Of a stretch of DNA of 64,000 nucleotides, positions 44,796 to 52,039 are shown one piece after another (the first letter of the stretch is position 1; each line of letters starts with the position of its first letter). The position numbers and the translations under genes are program-made. The notes below the pieces were generated by a model. That model saw nothing but the letters and a program-made list of their open reading frames with translations, did not search any database and had not been told where the DNA came from. Source of the DNA: Isoptericola sp. AK164 (lineage in GTDB: Bacteria; Actinomycetota; Actinomycetes; Actinomycetales; Cellulomonadaceae); NCBI RefSeq assembly GCF_029643425.1, contig NZ_CP119106.1, positions 1,240,001 to 1,304,000 on the forward strand, given 5' to 3'.

Positions 44796-45383
44796 GTGGT
44801 GGACGACCTGGGCACGGCGCTCGACTCGGTGGGGCCGCGGCTGCGCAGGCTGCGCCAGGACCGCGGGGCGACCCTCGCGGCGGTCTCCGAGCGCACCGGC
44901 ATCTCGATCAGCACGCTCTCGCGCCTGGAGTCCGGCGCGCGCCGGCCCTCGCTGGAGCTGCTGCTTCCCCTGGCCCGCGAGCACGGCGTGACGCTCGACG
45001 ACCTGGTCGACGCCCCGACCACCGGCGACCCGCGCGTGCACCTCAAGCCCGAGACCGCCGACGGCGTGACCGCCATCGCGCTCACGCCGGGTGCCCCCGA
45101 CGTGGCGGCCTACAAGATGATCTTCACCGCCGACGCCCGGCCCGACGGGCCCGACCCGCGCACGCACGAGGGGTACGAGTGGCTCTACGTGCTCGCGGGC
45201 CGACTGCGCCTCGTGCTCGGCCACCACGACGTCGAGATGGGCCCGGGGGAGGCCGCCGAGTTCGACACCCGGGTGCCGCACTGGTTCGGACCCGTCGGTG
45301 ACGAGGCCGTCGAGCTGCTCAGTCTCTTCGGCCCGCAGGGGCAGCGCATCCACACGCGCGTGCGACCCCGGTCGTCCCGGTAG
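44796..45383 (+). CDS. XRE-family regulator with C-terminal cupin domain
   Basis: This 195-residue DNA-binding regulator has an N-terminal helix-turn-helix (LRRLRQDRGATLAAVSERTGISISTLSRLESGARRPSLELLLPLAREHGVTLDDLVD) and a C-terminal cupin (HEGYEWLYVLAGRLRLVLGHHDVEMGPGEAAEFDTRVPHWF). The cupin keeps the family metal or ligand pocket (HEGYEW...PHWF). Such XRE-cupin proteins sense small metabolites. The target is unknown, and no obvious operator was seen. The start is GTG 44796 or the adjacent GTG 44799. Confidence 0.9.
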   Translation: MVDDLGTALDSVGPRLRRLRQDRGATLAAVSERTGISISTLSRLESGARRPSLELLLPLAREHGVTLDDLVDAPTTGDPRVHLKPETADGVTAIALTPGAPDVAAYKMIFTADARPDGPDPRTHEGYEWLYVLAGRLRLVLGHHDVEMGPGEAAEFDTRVPHWFGPVGDEAVELLSLFGPQGQRIHTRVRPRSSR

Positions 45384-45473
45384 GCGCCGTCACCCGGCCG
45401 GCGCACCGGCGGGGTGTCGGCGCCGTGGCGTTCGCCACCGGAGGGCCGGTGCCCGGCGCTCCGTCACGTGGCG

Positions 45474-45479
45474 TATGAT
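45474..45479 (+). promoter_or_regulatory. -10 box upstream of trigger factor
   Basis: TATGAT matches the -10 consensus closely in an otherwise GC-rich spacer, 135 bp before the tig start. No convincing -35 is at 17 bp. The 231-bp region between the XRE-cupin gene and tig holds nothing else recognised. Confidence 0.45.
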
Positions 45480-45614
45480 CGATGGGTTGCCCGTGCGCCC
45501 GTCGTGCGGACGCCGGGCGACAGGCATCGCAAGCATCCCGCGCCGCACCATCCCGCGCCGGCCCGCTCCGGCAAGACGCGCGCGCACGCACCCGACACGT
45601 TGGAGACCATCGAA

Positions 45615-47048
45615 GTGAAGAGCGCCGTCGAGACCCTGGAGCCCACCAAGGTCAAGCTGACCGTCGAGGTGGAGTACGACGAGCTCAAGCCGAGCATCGA
45701 CCACGCCTACAAGCACATCGCGGAGCAGGTGAACATCCCCGGCTTCCGCAAGGGCAAGGTCCCCCCGCGCATCATCGACCAGCGCATCGGCTGGGGTGCC
45801 GTCATCGAGCACGCCGTGAACGAGGGCCTGTCCGGCTTCTACCGCGACGCCGTGAGCGCCGAGGAGCTGCGCCCGCTGGGCCAGCCCGAGGTCGAGGTCA
45901 CCGGCATCCCGGAGAAGGCCGGCGAGGGCCGGCTGGAGTTCGTCGCGCAGGTCGAGGTCCGCCCGGAGCTCGAGCTGCCCGAGCTGTCCGCCATCGAGCT
46001 CACCGTGGAGTCCACCGAGGTCTCCGACGAGGACGTCGCCGAGCGTCTCGACTCGCTGCGCGAGCGGTTCGGCACCCTCGTGGGCGTCGACCGCCCGGCC
46101 GTCGAGGGCGACTACGTCGTCATCGACCTCAAGGCCATGGTCGGCGAGGACGAGGTCGACTCCGTCTCCGGCGTCTCCTACCAGATCGGTGCTGGCAACA
46201 TGCTCGAGGGTCTGGACGAGGCGCTGACCGGTCTGTCCGCGGACGAGACCACCACCTTCACCACCAACCTCGCCGGTGGCGAGCACGAGGGCGCCGAGGC
46301 GACGGTCACGGTGACCGCCACCTCCGTCAAGGAGCGCGAGCTGCCCGAGGCGGACGACGACTTCGCCCAGATGGCCTCGGAGTTCGACACCCTCGAGGAG
46401 CTCAAGGCCGACCTGCGCCAGCAGGTCGCCTCCTCCAAGTCCTCCGACCAGGCCGTCGCCGCGCGCGACGCCCTGCTGGAGAAGCTGCTCGAGGCCGTCG
46501 AGGTGCCGGTGCCGTCCGGCGTCGTCGAGGCCGAGGTGCACCGCCACCTCGAGCAGGAGGGTCGTCTCGAGGACGACGAGCACCGCACCGAGGTCACCGC
46601 GGACGCCACCAAGGCGATCACGAACCAGATCCTGCTGGACACCCTCGCCGAGAAGCTCGAGGTGCAGGTCGGCCAGGGCGAGCTCATCGAGTACCTGGTC
46701 CAGGCCTCCCAGCAGTACGGCATGGAGCCGCAGCAGTTCATCCAGACCCTCGACCAGTCCGGCCAGATCCCGGCCATGGTCGGCGAGGTCGCGCGGTCCA
46801 AGGCGCTCGCCGTGGCCCTGCGCGACATCGAGGTCAAGGACGCCGACGGCAACGTCGTCGACCTGACCGAGTTCATCGGGTCCGAGGAGGACGACGAGGC
46901 CGCGGCCGCCGCCACCGAGGCCGCGCAGTCGGAGATCGCCGACGCCGAGTCCGGCGAGTCGGCCGAGTCCGGCGAGTCGGCCGAGTCGGCGGACACCCCG
47001 GACTCCGCGGAGTCCGGCGACTCCGCCGAGGAGACCGGCAAGGCCTGA
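45615..47048 (+). CDS. tig: Trigger factor
   Basis: This 477-residue ribosome-associated chaperone holds nascent chains and has prolyl isomerase activity. The ribosome-docking signature GFRKGKVP is at 43-50. The FKBP domain spans about 150-245 (VEGDYVVIDLKAMVGEDEVD...GAGNMLEGLDEALTGLSADE), and the helical C-terminal domain follows. An acidic low-complexity tail repeats ESAES/ESGES units, as in other actinobacterial trigger factors. GTG 45615 gives MKSAVETLEPTKVKL, the family N-terminus. It is immediately upstream of clpP1-clpP2, a conserved order linking folding and proteolysis. Confidence 0.97.
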   Translation: MKSAVETLEPTKVKLTVEVEYDELKPSIDHAYKHIAEQVNIPGFRKGKVPPRIIDQRIGWGAVIEHAVNEGLSGFYRDAVSAEELRPLGQPEVEVTGIPEKAGEGRLEFVAQVEVRPELELPELSAIELTVESTEVSDEDVAERLDSLRERFGTLVGVDRPAVEGDYVVIDLKAMVGEDEVDSVSGVSYQIGAGNMLEGLDEALTGLSADETTTFTTNLAGGEHEGAEATVTVTATSVKERELPEADDDFAQMASEFDTLEELKADLRQQVASSKSSDQAVAARDALLEKLLEAVEVPVPSGVVEAEVHRHLEQEGRLEDDEHRTEVTADATKAITNQILLDTLAEKLEVQVGQGELIEYLVQASQQYGMEPQQFIQTLDQSGQIPAMVGEVARSKALAVALRDIEVKDADGNVVDLTEFIGSEEDDEAAAAATEAAQSEIADAESGESAESGESAESADTPDSAESGDSAEETGKA

Positions 47049-47065
47049 CGCCACCGCGCCGCACG

Positions 47066-47109
47066 ACGACGGCCCGCATCCTCCACCCGGAGGGTGCGGG
47101 CCGTCGTCG
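47066..47109 (+). terminator. Intrinsic terminator of tig
   Basis: A 20-bp stem (one G-T pair) with loop ACCC begins 18 bp after the tig stop and separates tig from the clpP transcript. Confidence 0.8.
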
Positions 47110-47132
47110 TCCCCGGCGACGTGCCGCTGTGC

Positions 47133-47143
47133 GCCTGCAGCGA
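47133..47143. promoter_or_regulatory. Possible ClgR-type operator upstream of clpP1
   Basis: CGCCTGCAGCG, within TGTGCGCCTGCAGCGAAAC, fits the CGC-N5-GCG core of sites bound by ClgR, the activator of clpP operons in actinobacteria. It mismatches that consensus at the central A and at flanking positions. It lies about 77 bp before the clpP1 start. Confidence 0.35.
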
Positions 47144-47219
47144 AACAGGGCGCTCCGGGGACTCGGCGGGCACGCCCTGCACGTTAGGGTCGAGCGACAG
47201 CGAAGCGAAGGAGACGGAC

Positions 47220-47858
47220 GTGAACGACCTGCTGCAGATGGGCTCAGCGGCACCTGAGGCCCGCGCCGACGGCCCGGGCTTCGGCCTCAACGACTCCATC
47301 TACAACCGGCTCCTCAAGGAGCGCATCATCTGGCTGGGCTCGGAGGTGCGCGACGACAACGCGAACGCCATCTGCGCCCAGATGATGCTGCTCGCGGCGG
47401 AGGACCCGGACAAGGACATCTACCTCTACATCAACTCCCCGGGCGGCTCGATCACGGCCGGCATGGCGATCTACGACACCATGCAGTTCATCCAGCCGGA
47501 CGTCGCCACGGTCGCGATGGGCATGGCCGCCTCGATGGGGCAGTTCCTGCTGTCCTCGGGCGCCAAGGGCAAGCGCTACATCACCCCGCACGCGCGGGTC
47601 CTGATGCACCAGCCCTCCGGTGGCGTCGGCGGCACGGCCACCGACGTCCGCATCGGCGCCCAGCTCATCATGCACATGAAGAAGGTGCTCGCGGAGCTCA
47701 CGGCCGAGCAGACCGGCCAGCCGCTCGAGAAGATCCTCAAGGACAACGACCGCGACAGCTGGTTCACGGCGGACGAGGCCCTCGAGTACGGCTTCGTCGA
47801 CCGGGTCGTCGCCAACGCTGCCTCGGTGTCCGGGGGCGGCGGCACGACCGCCAGCTGA
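47220..47858 (+). CDS. clpP1: ATP-dependent Clp protease proteolytic subunit 1
   Basis: This 212-residue serine protease subunit of the ClpP1P2 barrel has catalytic Ser105 (GMAASMGQF), His130 (LMHQPSGG) and Asp179 (NDRDSWFTA). The GTG at 47220 follows GAAGGAGAC, a strong ribosome-binding site. A short N-terminal extension before [20 protein letters not shown] is probably removed. It is 49 bp upstream of clpP2 and in the same orientation. Actinobacteria need both subunits for an active mixed tetradecamer. Confidence 0.96.
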   Translation: MNDLLQMGSAAPEARADGPGFGLNDSIYNRLLKERIIWLGSEVRDDNANAICAQMMLLAAEDPDKDIYLYINSPGGSITAGMAIYDTMQFIQPDVATVAMGMAASMGQFLLSSGAKGKRYITPHARVLMHQPSGGVGGTATDVRIGAQLIMHMKKVLAELTAEQTGQPLEKILKDNDRDSWFTADEALEYGFVDRVVANAASVSGGGGTTAS

Positions 47859-47907
47859 CCCCACCCGGTCGATCGAGACCCCTGACGACTTCCCACCGAG
47901 GAGAACC

Positions 47908-48621
47908 ATGAGCCACTCCGCCGAGTACCAGTTCGCGATGCGGGCCGAGCGTCTCGCCGGCGACGCCGCCCGCCCGGGCGGGATCGCGCTGCCGCACGGC
48001 GCCCCGTCGTCGCGCTACGTGCTCCCGCAGTTCGAGGAGCGCACGCCCTACGGCTTCAAGCGCCAGGACCCGTACACGAAGCTGTTCGAGGACCGCATCA
48101 TCTTCATGGGCGTCCAGGTCGACGACGCGTCGGCCGACGACATCATGGCCCAGCTGCTCGTCCTGGAGTCCCAGGACCCCGACCGCGACGTGATGATCTA
48201 CATCAACTCCCCGGGCGGGTCGTTCACCGCGATGACCGCGCTCTACGACACGATGCAGTTCATCAAGCCGCAGATCCAGACGGTCTGCCTCGGGCAGGCG
48301 GCCTCGGCCGCGTCCGTGCTGCTGGCCGCGGGTGAGCCCGGCAAGCGCCTGGCGCTGCCGAACGCCCGCGTGCTGATCCACCAGCCGGCGATGGAGGGCG
48401 GCGGCTACGCCCAGGCCTCCGACATCGAGATCCACGCCAACGAGCTCATCCGCATGCGCGAGTGGCTCGAGGAGACGCTGGCCCGGCACACCGGCAAGGA
48501 CGTCGAGGAGATCCGCGACGACATCGAGCGCGACAAGATCCTCACGGCCGCCGAGGCCAAGGACTACGGCCTGGTCGACCAGGTGCTCGAGTCCCGCAAG
48601 CCGGGTCAGATCCGGGCCTGA
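47908..48621 (+). CDS. clpP2: ATP-dependent Clp protease proteolytic subunit 2
   Basis: This 237-residue second ClpP has Ser133 in [12 protein letters not shown], His158 in [11 protein letters not shown] and Asp in [11 protein letters not shown]. It has a longer N-terminal propeptide (about 40 residues) before the first strand. CACCGAGGAGAACC is its ribosome-binding site. It is cotranscribed with clpP1 and followed by a strong hairpin before clpX. Confidence 0.96.
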   Translation: MSHSAEYQFAMRAERLAGDAARPGGIALPHGAPSSRYVLPQFEERTPYGFKRQDPYTKLFEDRIIFMGVQVDDASADDIMAQLLVLESQDPDRDVMIYINSPGGSFTAMTALYDTMQFIKPQIQTVCLGQAASAASVLLAAGEPGKRLALPNARVLIHQPAMEGGGYAQASDIEIHANELIRMREWLEETLARHTGKDVEEIRDDIERDKILTAAEAKDYGLVDQVLESRKPGQIRA

Positions 48622-48651
48622 GAGCCCCGGGACCACCGGTGACGACATCGC

Positions 48652-48695
48652 GCGCGACCCGGGTGCCGACCACGAGGTCGGCACCCGGGTCGCGC
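48652..48695 (+). terminator. Terminator between clpP2 and clpX
   Basis: A perfect 20-bp stem with loop ACGA lies 30 bp after clpP2 and 83 bp before clpX. Confidence 0.8.
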
Positions 48696-48777
48696 CACAC
48701 CGGGCCGTCTCTGCTGACAACGGGGCCGGTGTGGTGTGGAATGGTCGAAGGACGCGCACGAGACAAGGAGGCCCGCG

Positions 48778-50043
48778 GTGGCTCGAATCGGTGACGGTGC
48801 AGACCTGCTCAAGTGCTCCTTCTGCGGGAAGTCGCAGAAGCAGGTCAAGAAGCTGATCGCTGGGCCCGGCGTATACATCTGCGACGAGTGCATCGACCTG
48901 TGCAACGAGATCATCGAGGAAGAGCTCGGTGAGACGACGGAGCTGGGGCTGACCGAGCTGCCCAAGCCGCGGGAGATCTTCGACTTCCTCGAGCAGTACG
49001 TCATCGGTCAGGACCCCGCGAAGCGCGCGCTCGCCGTCGCGGTCTACAACCACTACAAGCGGGTCCAGGCGCCCCCGCCGGCCAAGGACGACGAGGACTC
49101 GGTGGAGATCGCCAAGTCCAACATCCTGCTCATCGGGCCCACCGGGACCGGCAAGACCTACCTGGCGCAGACGCTGGCCAAGATGCTCAACGTCCCGTTC
49201 GCCATCGCCGACGCGACGGCGCTGACGGAGGCCGGCTACGTGGGCGAGGACGTCGAGAACATCCTGCTCAAGCTGATCCAGGCCGCGGACTACGACGTCA
49301 AGAAGGCCGAGACGGGCATCATCTACATCGACGAGATCGACAAGGTGGCCCGCAAGGCCGAGAACCCGTCGATCACGCGCGACGTCTCCGGCGAGGGCGT
49401 CCAGCAGGCCCTGCTGAAGATCATCGAGGGCACCAGCGCGTCGGTGCCGCCGCAGGGCGGGCGCAAGCACCCGCACCAGGAGTTCATCCAGATCGACACC
49501 TCGAACGTGCTGTTCGTGGTCGCCGGGGCGTTCGCCGGGCTGGACGACATCATCGCCTCCCGCGCCCGCCAGCGCGGCATCGGCTTCTCCGCCCCGATGG
49601 AGTCCACCGCCGACGTCGACCTCTTCTCCGAGGTGCGCCCCGAGGACCTGCACAAGTTCGGCCTCATCCCCGAGTTCATCGGCCGTCTGCCCGTCATCGC
49701 CTCCGTCTCGCCGCTGGACCGCGACGCGCTCGTGCGCATCCTCACCGAGCCGCGCAACGCCCTGGTCAAGCAGTACCAGCGGATGTTCGAGATCGACGGC
49801 GTGCGCCTGGAGTTCGCCGACGACGCGGTCGAGGCGATCGCCGAGCAGGCGCTGCTGCGGGGGACCGGTGCCCGCGGGCTGCGGGCCATCATGGAGGAGG
49901 TCCTGCAGCAGGTGATGTTCGACGTGCCGAGCCGTGACGACGTCGAAGGCGTGGTCATCACCCGCGAGGTCGTCGAGGAGAACGTCAACCCGACGATCGT
50001 GCCGCGGTCCTCGGGACCGGTGCGCAACCGCAAGTCCGCCTGA
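48778..50043 (+). CDS. clpX: ATP-dependent Clp protease ATP-binding subunit ClpX
   Basis: This 421-residue AAA+ unfoldase feeds substrates to ClpP. The N-terminal zinc-binding domain has four Cys (13, 16, 35, 38). Walker A is GPTGTGKT (about 120-127), Walker [10 protein letters not shown], the pore loop [10 protein letters not shown], and the RKH pore element GGRKHPH. The IGF-type ClpP-docking loop is [14 protein letters not shown] at 48778 has AAGGAGG 6 nt upstream. An earlier in-frame ATG lacks one. Confidence 0.97.
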   Translation: MARIGDGADLLKCSFCGKSQKQVKKLIAGPGVYICDECIDLCNEIIEEELGETTELGLTELPKPREIFDFLEQYVIGQDPAKRALAVAVYNHYKRVQAPPPAKDDEDSVEIAKSNILLIGPTGTGKTYLAQTLAKMLNVPFAIADATALTEAGYVGEDVENILLKLIQAADYDVKKAETGIIYIDEIDKVARKAENPSITRDVSGEGVQQALLKIIEGTSASVPPQGGRKHPHQEFIQIDTSNVLFVVAGAFAGLDDIIASRARQRGIGFSAPMESTADVDLFSEVRPEDLHKFGLIPEFIGRLPVIASVSPLDRDALVRILTEPRNALVKQYQRMFEIDGVRLEFADDAVEAIAEQALLRGTGARGLRAIMEEVLQQVMFDVPSRDDVEGVVITREVVEENVNPTIVPRSSGPVRNRKSA

Positions 50044-50149
50044 CGTCCCGCCCGGCCCGACGACGGGTGCGCCGACCTGGTGTGGTCGGCGGACGGCCAC
50101 ATGGCGGGCGGGCGCCCGTCGCGCGCGTGGCGACCGTAGGATCGTGGGC

Positions 50150-50527
50150 ATGGCTGAGCCCTTCGACGAAGCACCCGTGCCCGAGACCGGTCGGGCGCTG
50201 CCGACCGAGATCCTCGGGCTGCGCAGCACGATCGACAACATCGACGCCGCGCTGGTGCACCTGCTGGCCGAGCGGTTCCGCGCCACGCAGCGCGTGGGCG
50301 AGCTGAAGGCGACCGAGGGCCTGCCGCCGGCGGACCCCCAGCGAGACCGCCAGCAGATCGACCGGCTCAAGGCCATCGCCTCCGGTGCCGGGCTGGACCC
50401 CGAGTTCGCCGAGCAGTTCCGCCACTTCATCGTCTCCGAGGTCATCCGCCGTCACGAGCGGATCGCCGCCGAGCACGCCGCCGCCGGACGGGCCGAGGAC
50501 GTGCCCCCGCTGGACACCTACAGTTGA
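50150..50527 (+). CDS. Chorismate mutase, AroQ type
   Basis: This 125-residue all-helical enzyme converts chorismate to prephenate for Phe/Tyr synthesis. The AroQ pattern is visible: [50 protein letters not shown], with Arg, Lys and Asp residues that form the active site. The [19 protein letters not shown] helix follows. It is monofunctional, without a DAHP-synthase or prephenate dehydratase domain. The ATG at 50150 has only a weak ribosome-binding site. Confidence 0.9.
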   Translation: MAEPFDEAPVPETGRALPTEILGLRSTIDNIDAALVHLLAERFRATQRVGELKATEGLPPADPQRDRQQIDRLKAIASGAGLDPEFAEQFRHFIVSEVIRRHERIAAEHAAAGRAEDVPPLDTYS

Positions 50528-50695
50528 AGGGGTTCCGGCTTCTGAGCCGCTGACACGGTCCGCACCGGTGGTCCCGGCCACCGGGCGGCGCCGCGTCCTC
50601 CGAGGTCGCGCGACCCTGTGCCCAGCGGGGATGCGCCGACCGGCGATCCGTCGCACGCTGGAGTCTCACAGCCGACGGACGCGAGGGAGATCTGC

Positions 50696-51937
50696 ATGAA
50701 GATCGATTGGCTCAAGCCCTTGGTCGGACACCCCGGCCCGTTCGCGACGGTCTACCTGGACGCGACGCGATCGGTCGAGGCCGGCGACAAGGATGTGGCG
50801 AACCGGTGGCGTTCCGTGCGCCGCTCGCTCGCCAAGCAGGGCGCCACGGACACCGTTCTGAGCGACCTGGACGCCTCCGTGGACCGCCCGACGTGGGTGC
50901 ACGGCCCGCACGGCCGAGTGCTCATCGCCGACGACGAGGGGGTGCTGGTCGACCGGGTCCTGCGCGAGCCGCCGCCGGTGATGGCGGGGGTCTGGCACCG
51001 CGTCCCGAGCCTGCTGCAGGCGGCACGGTCGGCCGACGAGGAGGTCGACGCGCTCTGCGTGGCCATCGACCGCTCCGGGGCCGACTTCTTCGCGGTGGGC
51101 TCCGACGGGCGTCCCGTCGGCGAGAAGGAGACCTTCGAGGGGCCGGACGACGAGATCTCCAAGACGTCCAGCACGTCGACCAAGCGGTCGGTGATCGAGT
51201 CGCGCGCCGAGGACTCGTGGCACCGCAACGCCGAGGCGGTGGCCGGCGAGATCGACCGGCGCGTGGCCGAACGCCGCCCGGAGATCGTGCTGATCACCGG
51301 CGACGTGCGGGCCGTGCACATGGTGCGGGACGCGCTCGGTCAGCAGGCCGCCCAGGTCACCGTGGAGGTGCCGGGCGGGGGTCGCGACGACGGCGTCCAC
51401 GTGGGCCCCTTCGCGGAGTCCGTCGCGGACGCTCTCGACTCGTTCCGCGAACGCCGTCGCGAGCAGGTCCTGGCAGAGCTGCGCGAGGGGCTCGGCCGCG
51501 AGGCGGGAGCGGTGACCAGCATCGGTGACGTCGCCCAGGTCCTGGCGCGCGGCCAGGTCAAGCAGCTGGTGCTCTCCGAGGAGCTGGCCGACGACGCGGC
51601 CCGTGCCCTGCACGCCTGGGTCGACGGCTCGGTCGAGGAGCCCGGGCTGGGCGGTCTGCTCAACGGCTTCCAGCTGTTCGTCGGGCCCGACCCGATGCAC
51701 ATCGCCGCCTCGCGGGCCGAGCTCGAGGGCGTCGGCGAGTTCGAGGAGCTGCCGGCCGCGACCGCGCTGCTGCGTGCCGCCATCGGGCAGGACGCCGGGC
51801 TCGTCTTCGCCCCGGAGGGCTCGGTCGAGCTCCGGGACGGTGTCGGGGCCACGCTGCGCTGGCACGACGGCGGGACACCGCACGAGTCGGCCGCCACCAT
51901 GAGCGGCGACGACGGTCGTGTCTCGGCGGCTCACTAG
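50696..51937 (+). CDS. BaeRF family protein (Vms1/Rv2629-like)
   Basis: This 413-residue cytoplasmic protein resembles Rv2629 and other actinobacterial Vms1/release-factor-like (BaeRF) proteins, proposed to act on stalled peptidyl-tRNA. It starts LKPLVGHPGPFATVYLDATRSVE, typical of the family. The middle domain (DALCVAIDRSGADFFAVGSDG) and the C-terminal eRF1 domain 3-like region (VKQLVLSEELADDAARALHAWVDG) follow. The canonical GGQ of release factors is not seen. GAGGGAGATCTGC precedes the ATG. Function in this organism is inference. Confidence 0.8.
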   Translation: MKIDWLKPLVGHPGPFATVYLDATRSVEAGDKDVANRWRSVRRSLAKQGATDTVLSDLDASVDRPTWVHGPHGRVLIADDEGVLVDRVLREPPPVMAGVWHRVPSLLQAARSADEEVDALCVAIDRSGADFFAVGSDGRPVGEKETFEGPDDEISKTSSTSTKRSVIESRAEDSWHRNAEAVAGEIDRRVAERRPEIVLITGDVRAVHMVRDALGQQAAQVTVEVPGGGRDDGVHVGPFAESVADALDSFRERRREQVLAELREGLGREAGAVTSIGDVAQVLARGQVKQLVLSEELADDAARALHAWVDGSVEEPGLGGLLNGFQLFVGPDPMHIAASRAELEGVGEFEELPAATALLRAAIGQDAGLVFAPEGSVELRDGVGATLRWHDGGTPHESAATMSGDDGRVSAAH

Positions 51938-51953
51938 GACGACGCACGAGAAA

Positions 51954-52025
51954 GGCGACGGGGAGGGTCGCGGCACGATCGTCCATCGCGAAGTACGCGA
52001 TCGTGCCGCGACCCTCCCTGTCGCC
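51954..52025. terminator. Bidirectional terminator, 28-bp arms
   Basis: Two 28-nt arms with one mismatch enclose a 16-nt loop between convergent BaeRF and valS genes. It is one of the longest stems in the window after the repeat array. Confidence 0.78.
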
Positions 52026-52039
52026 GGGTCGGGGCGGTG

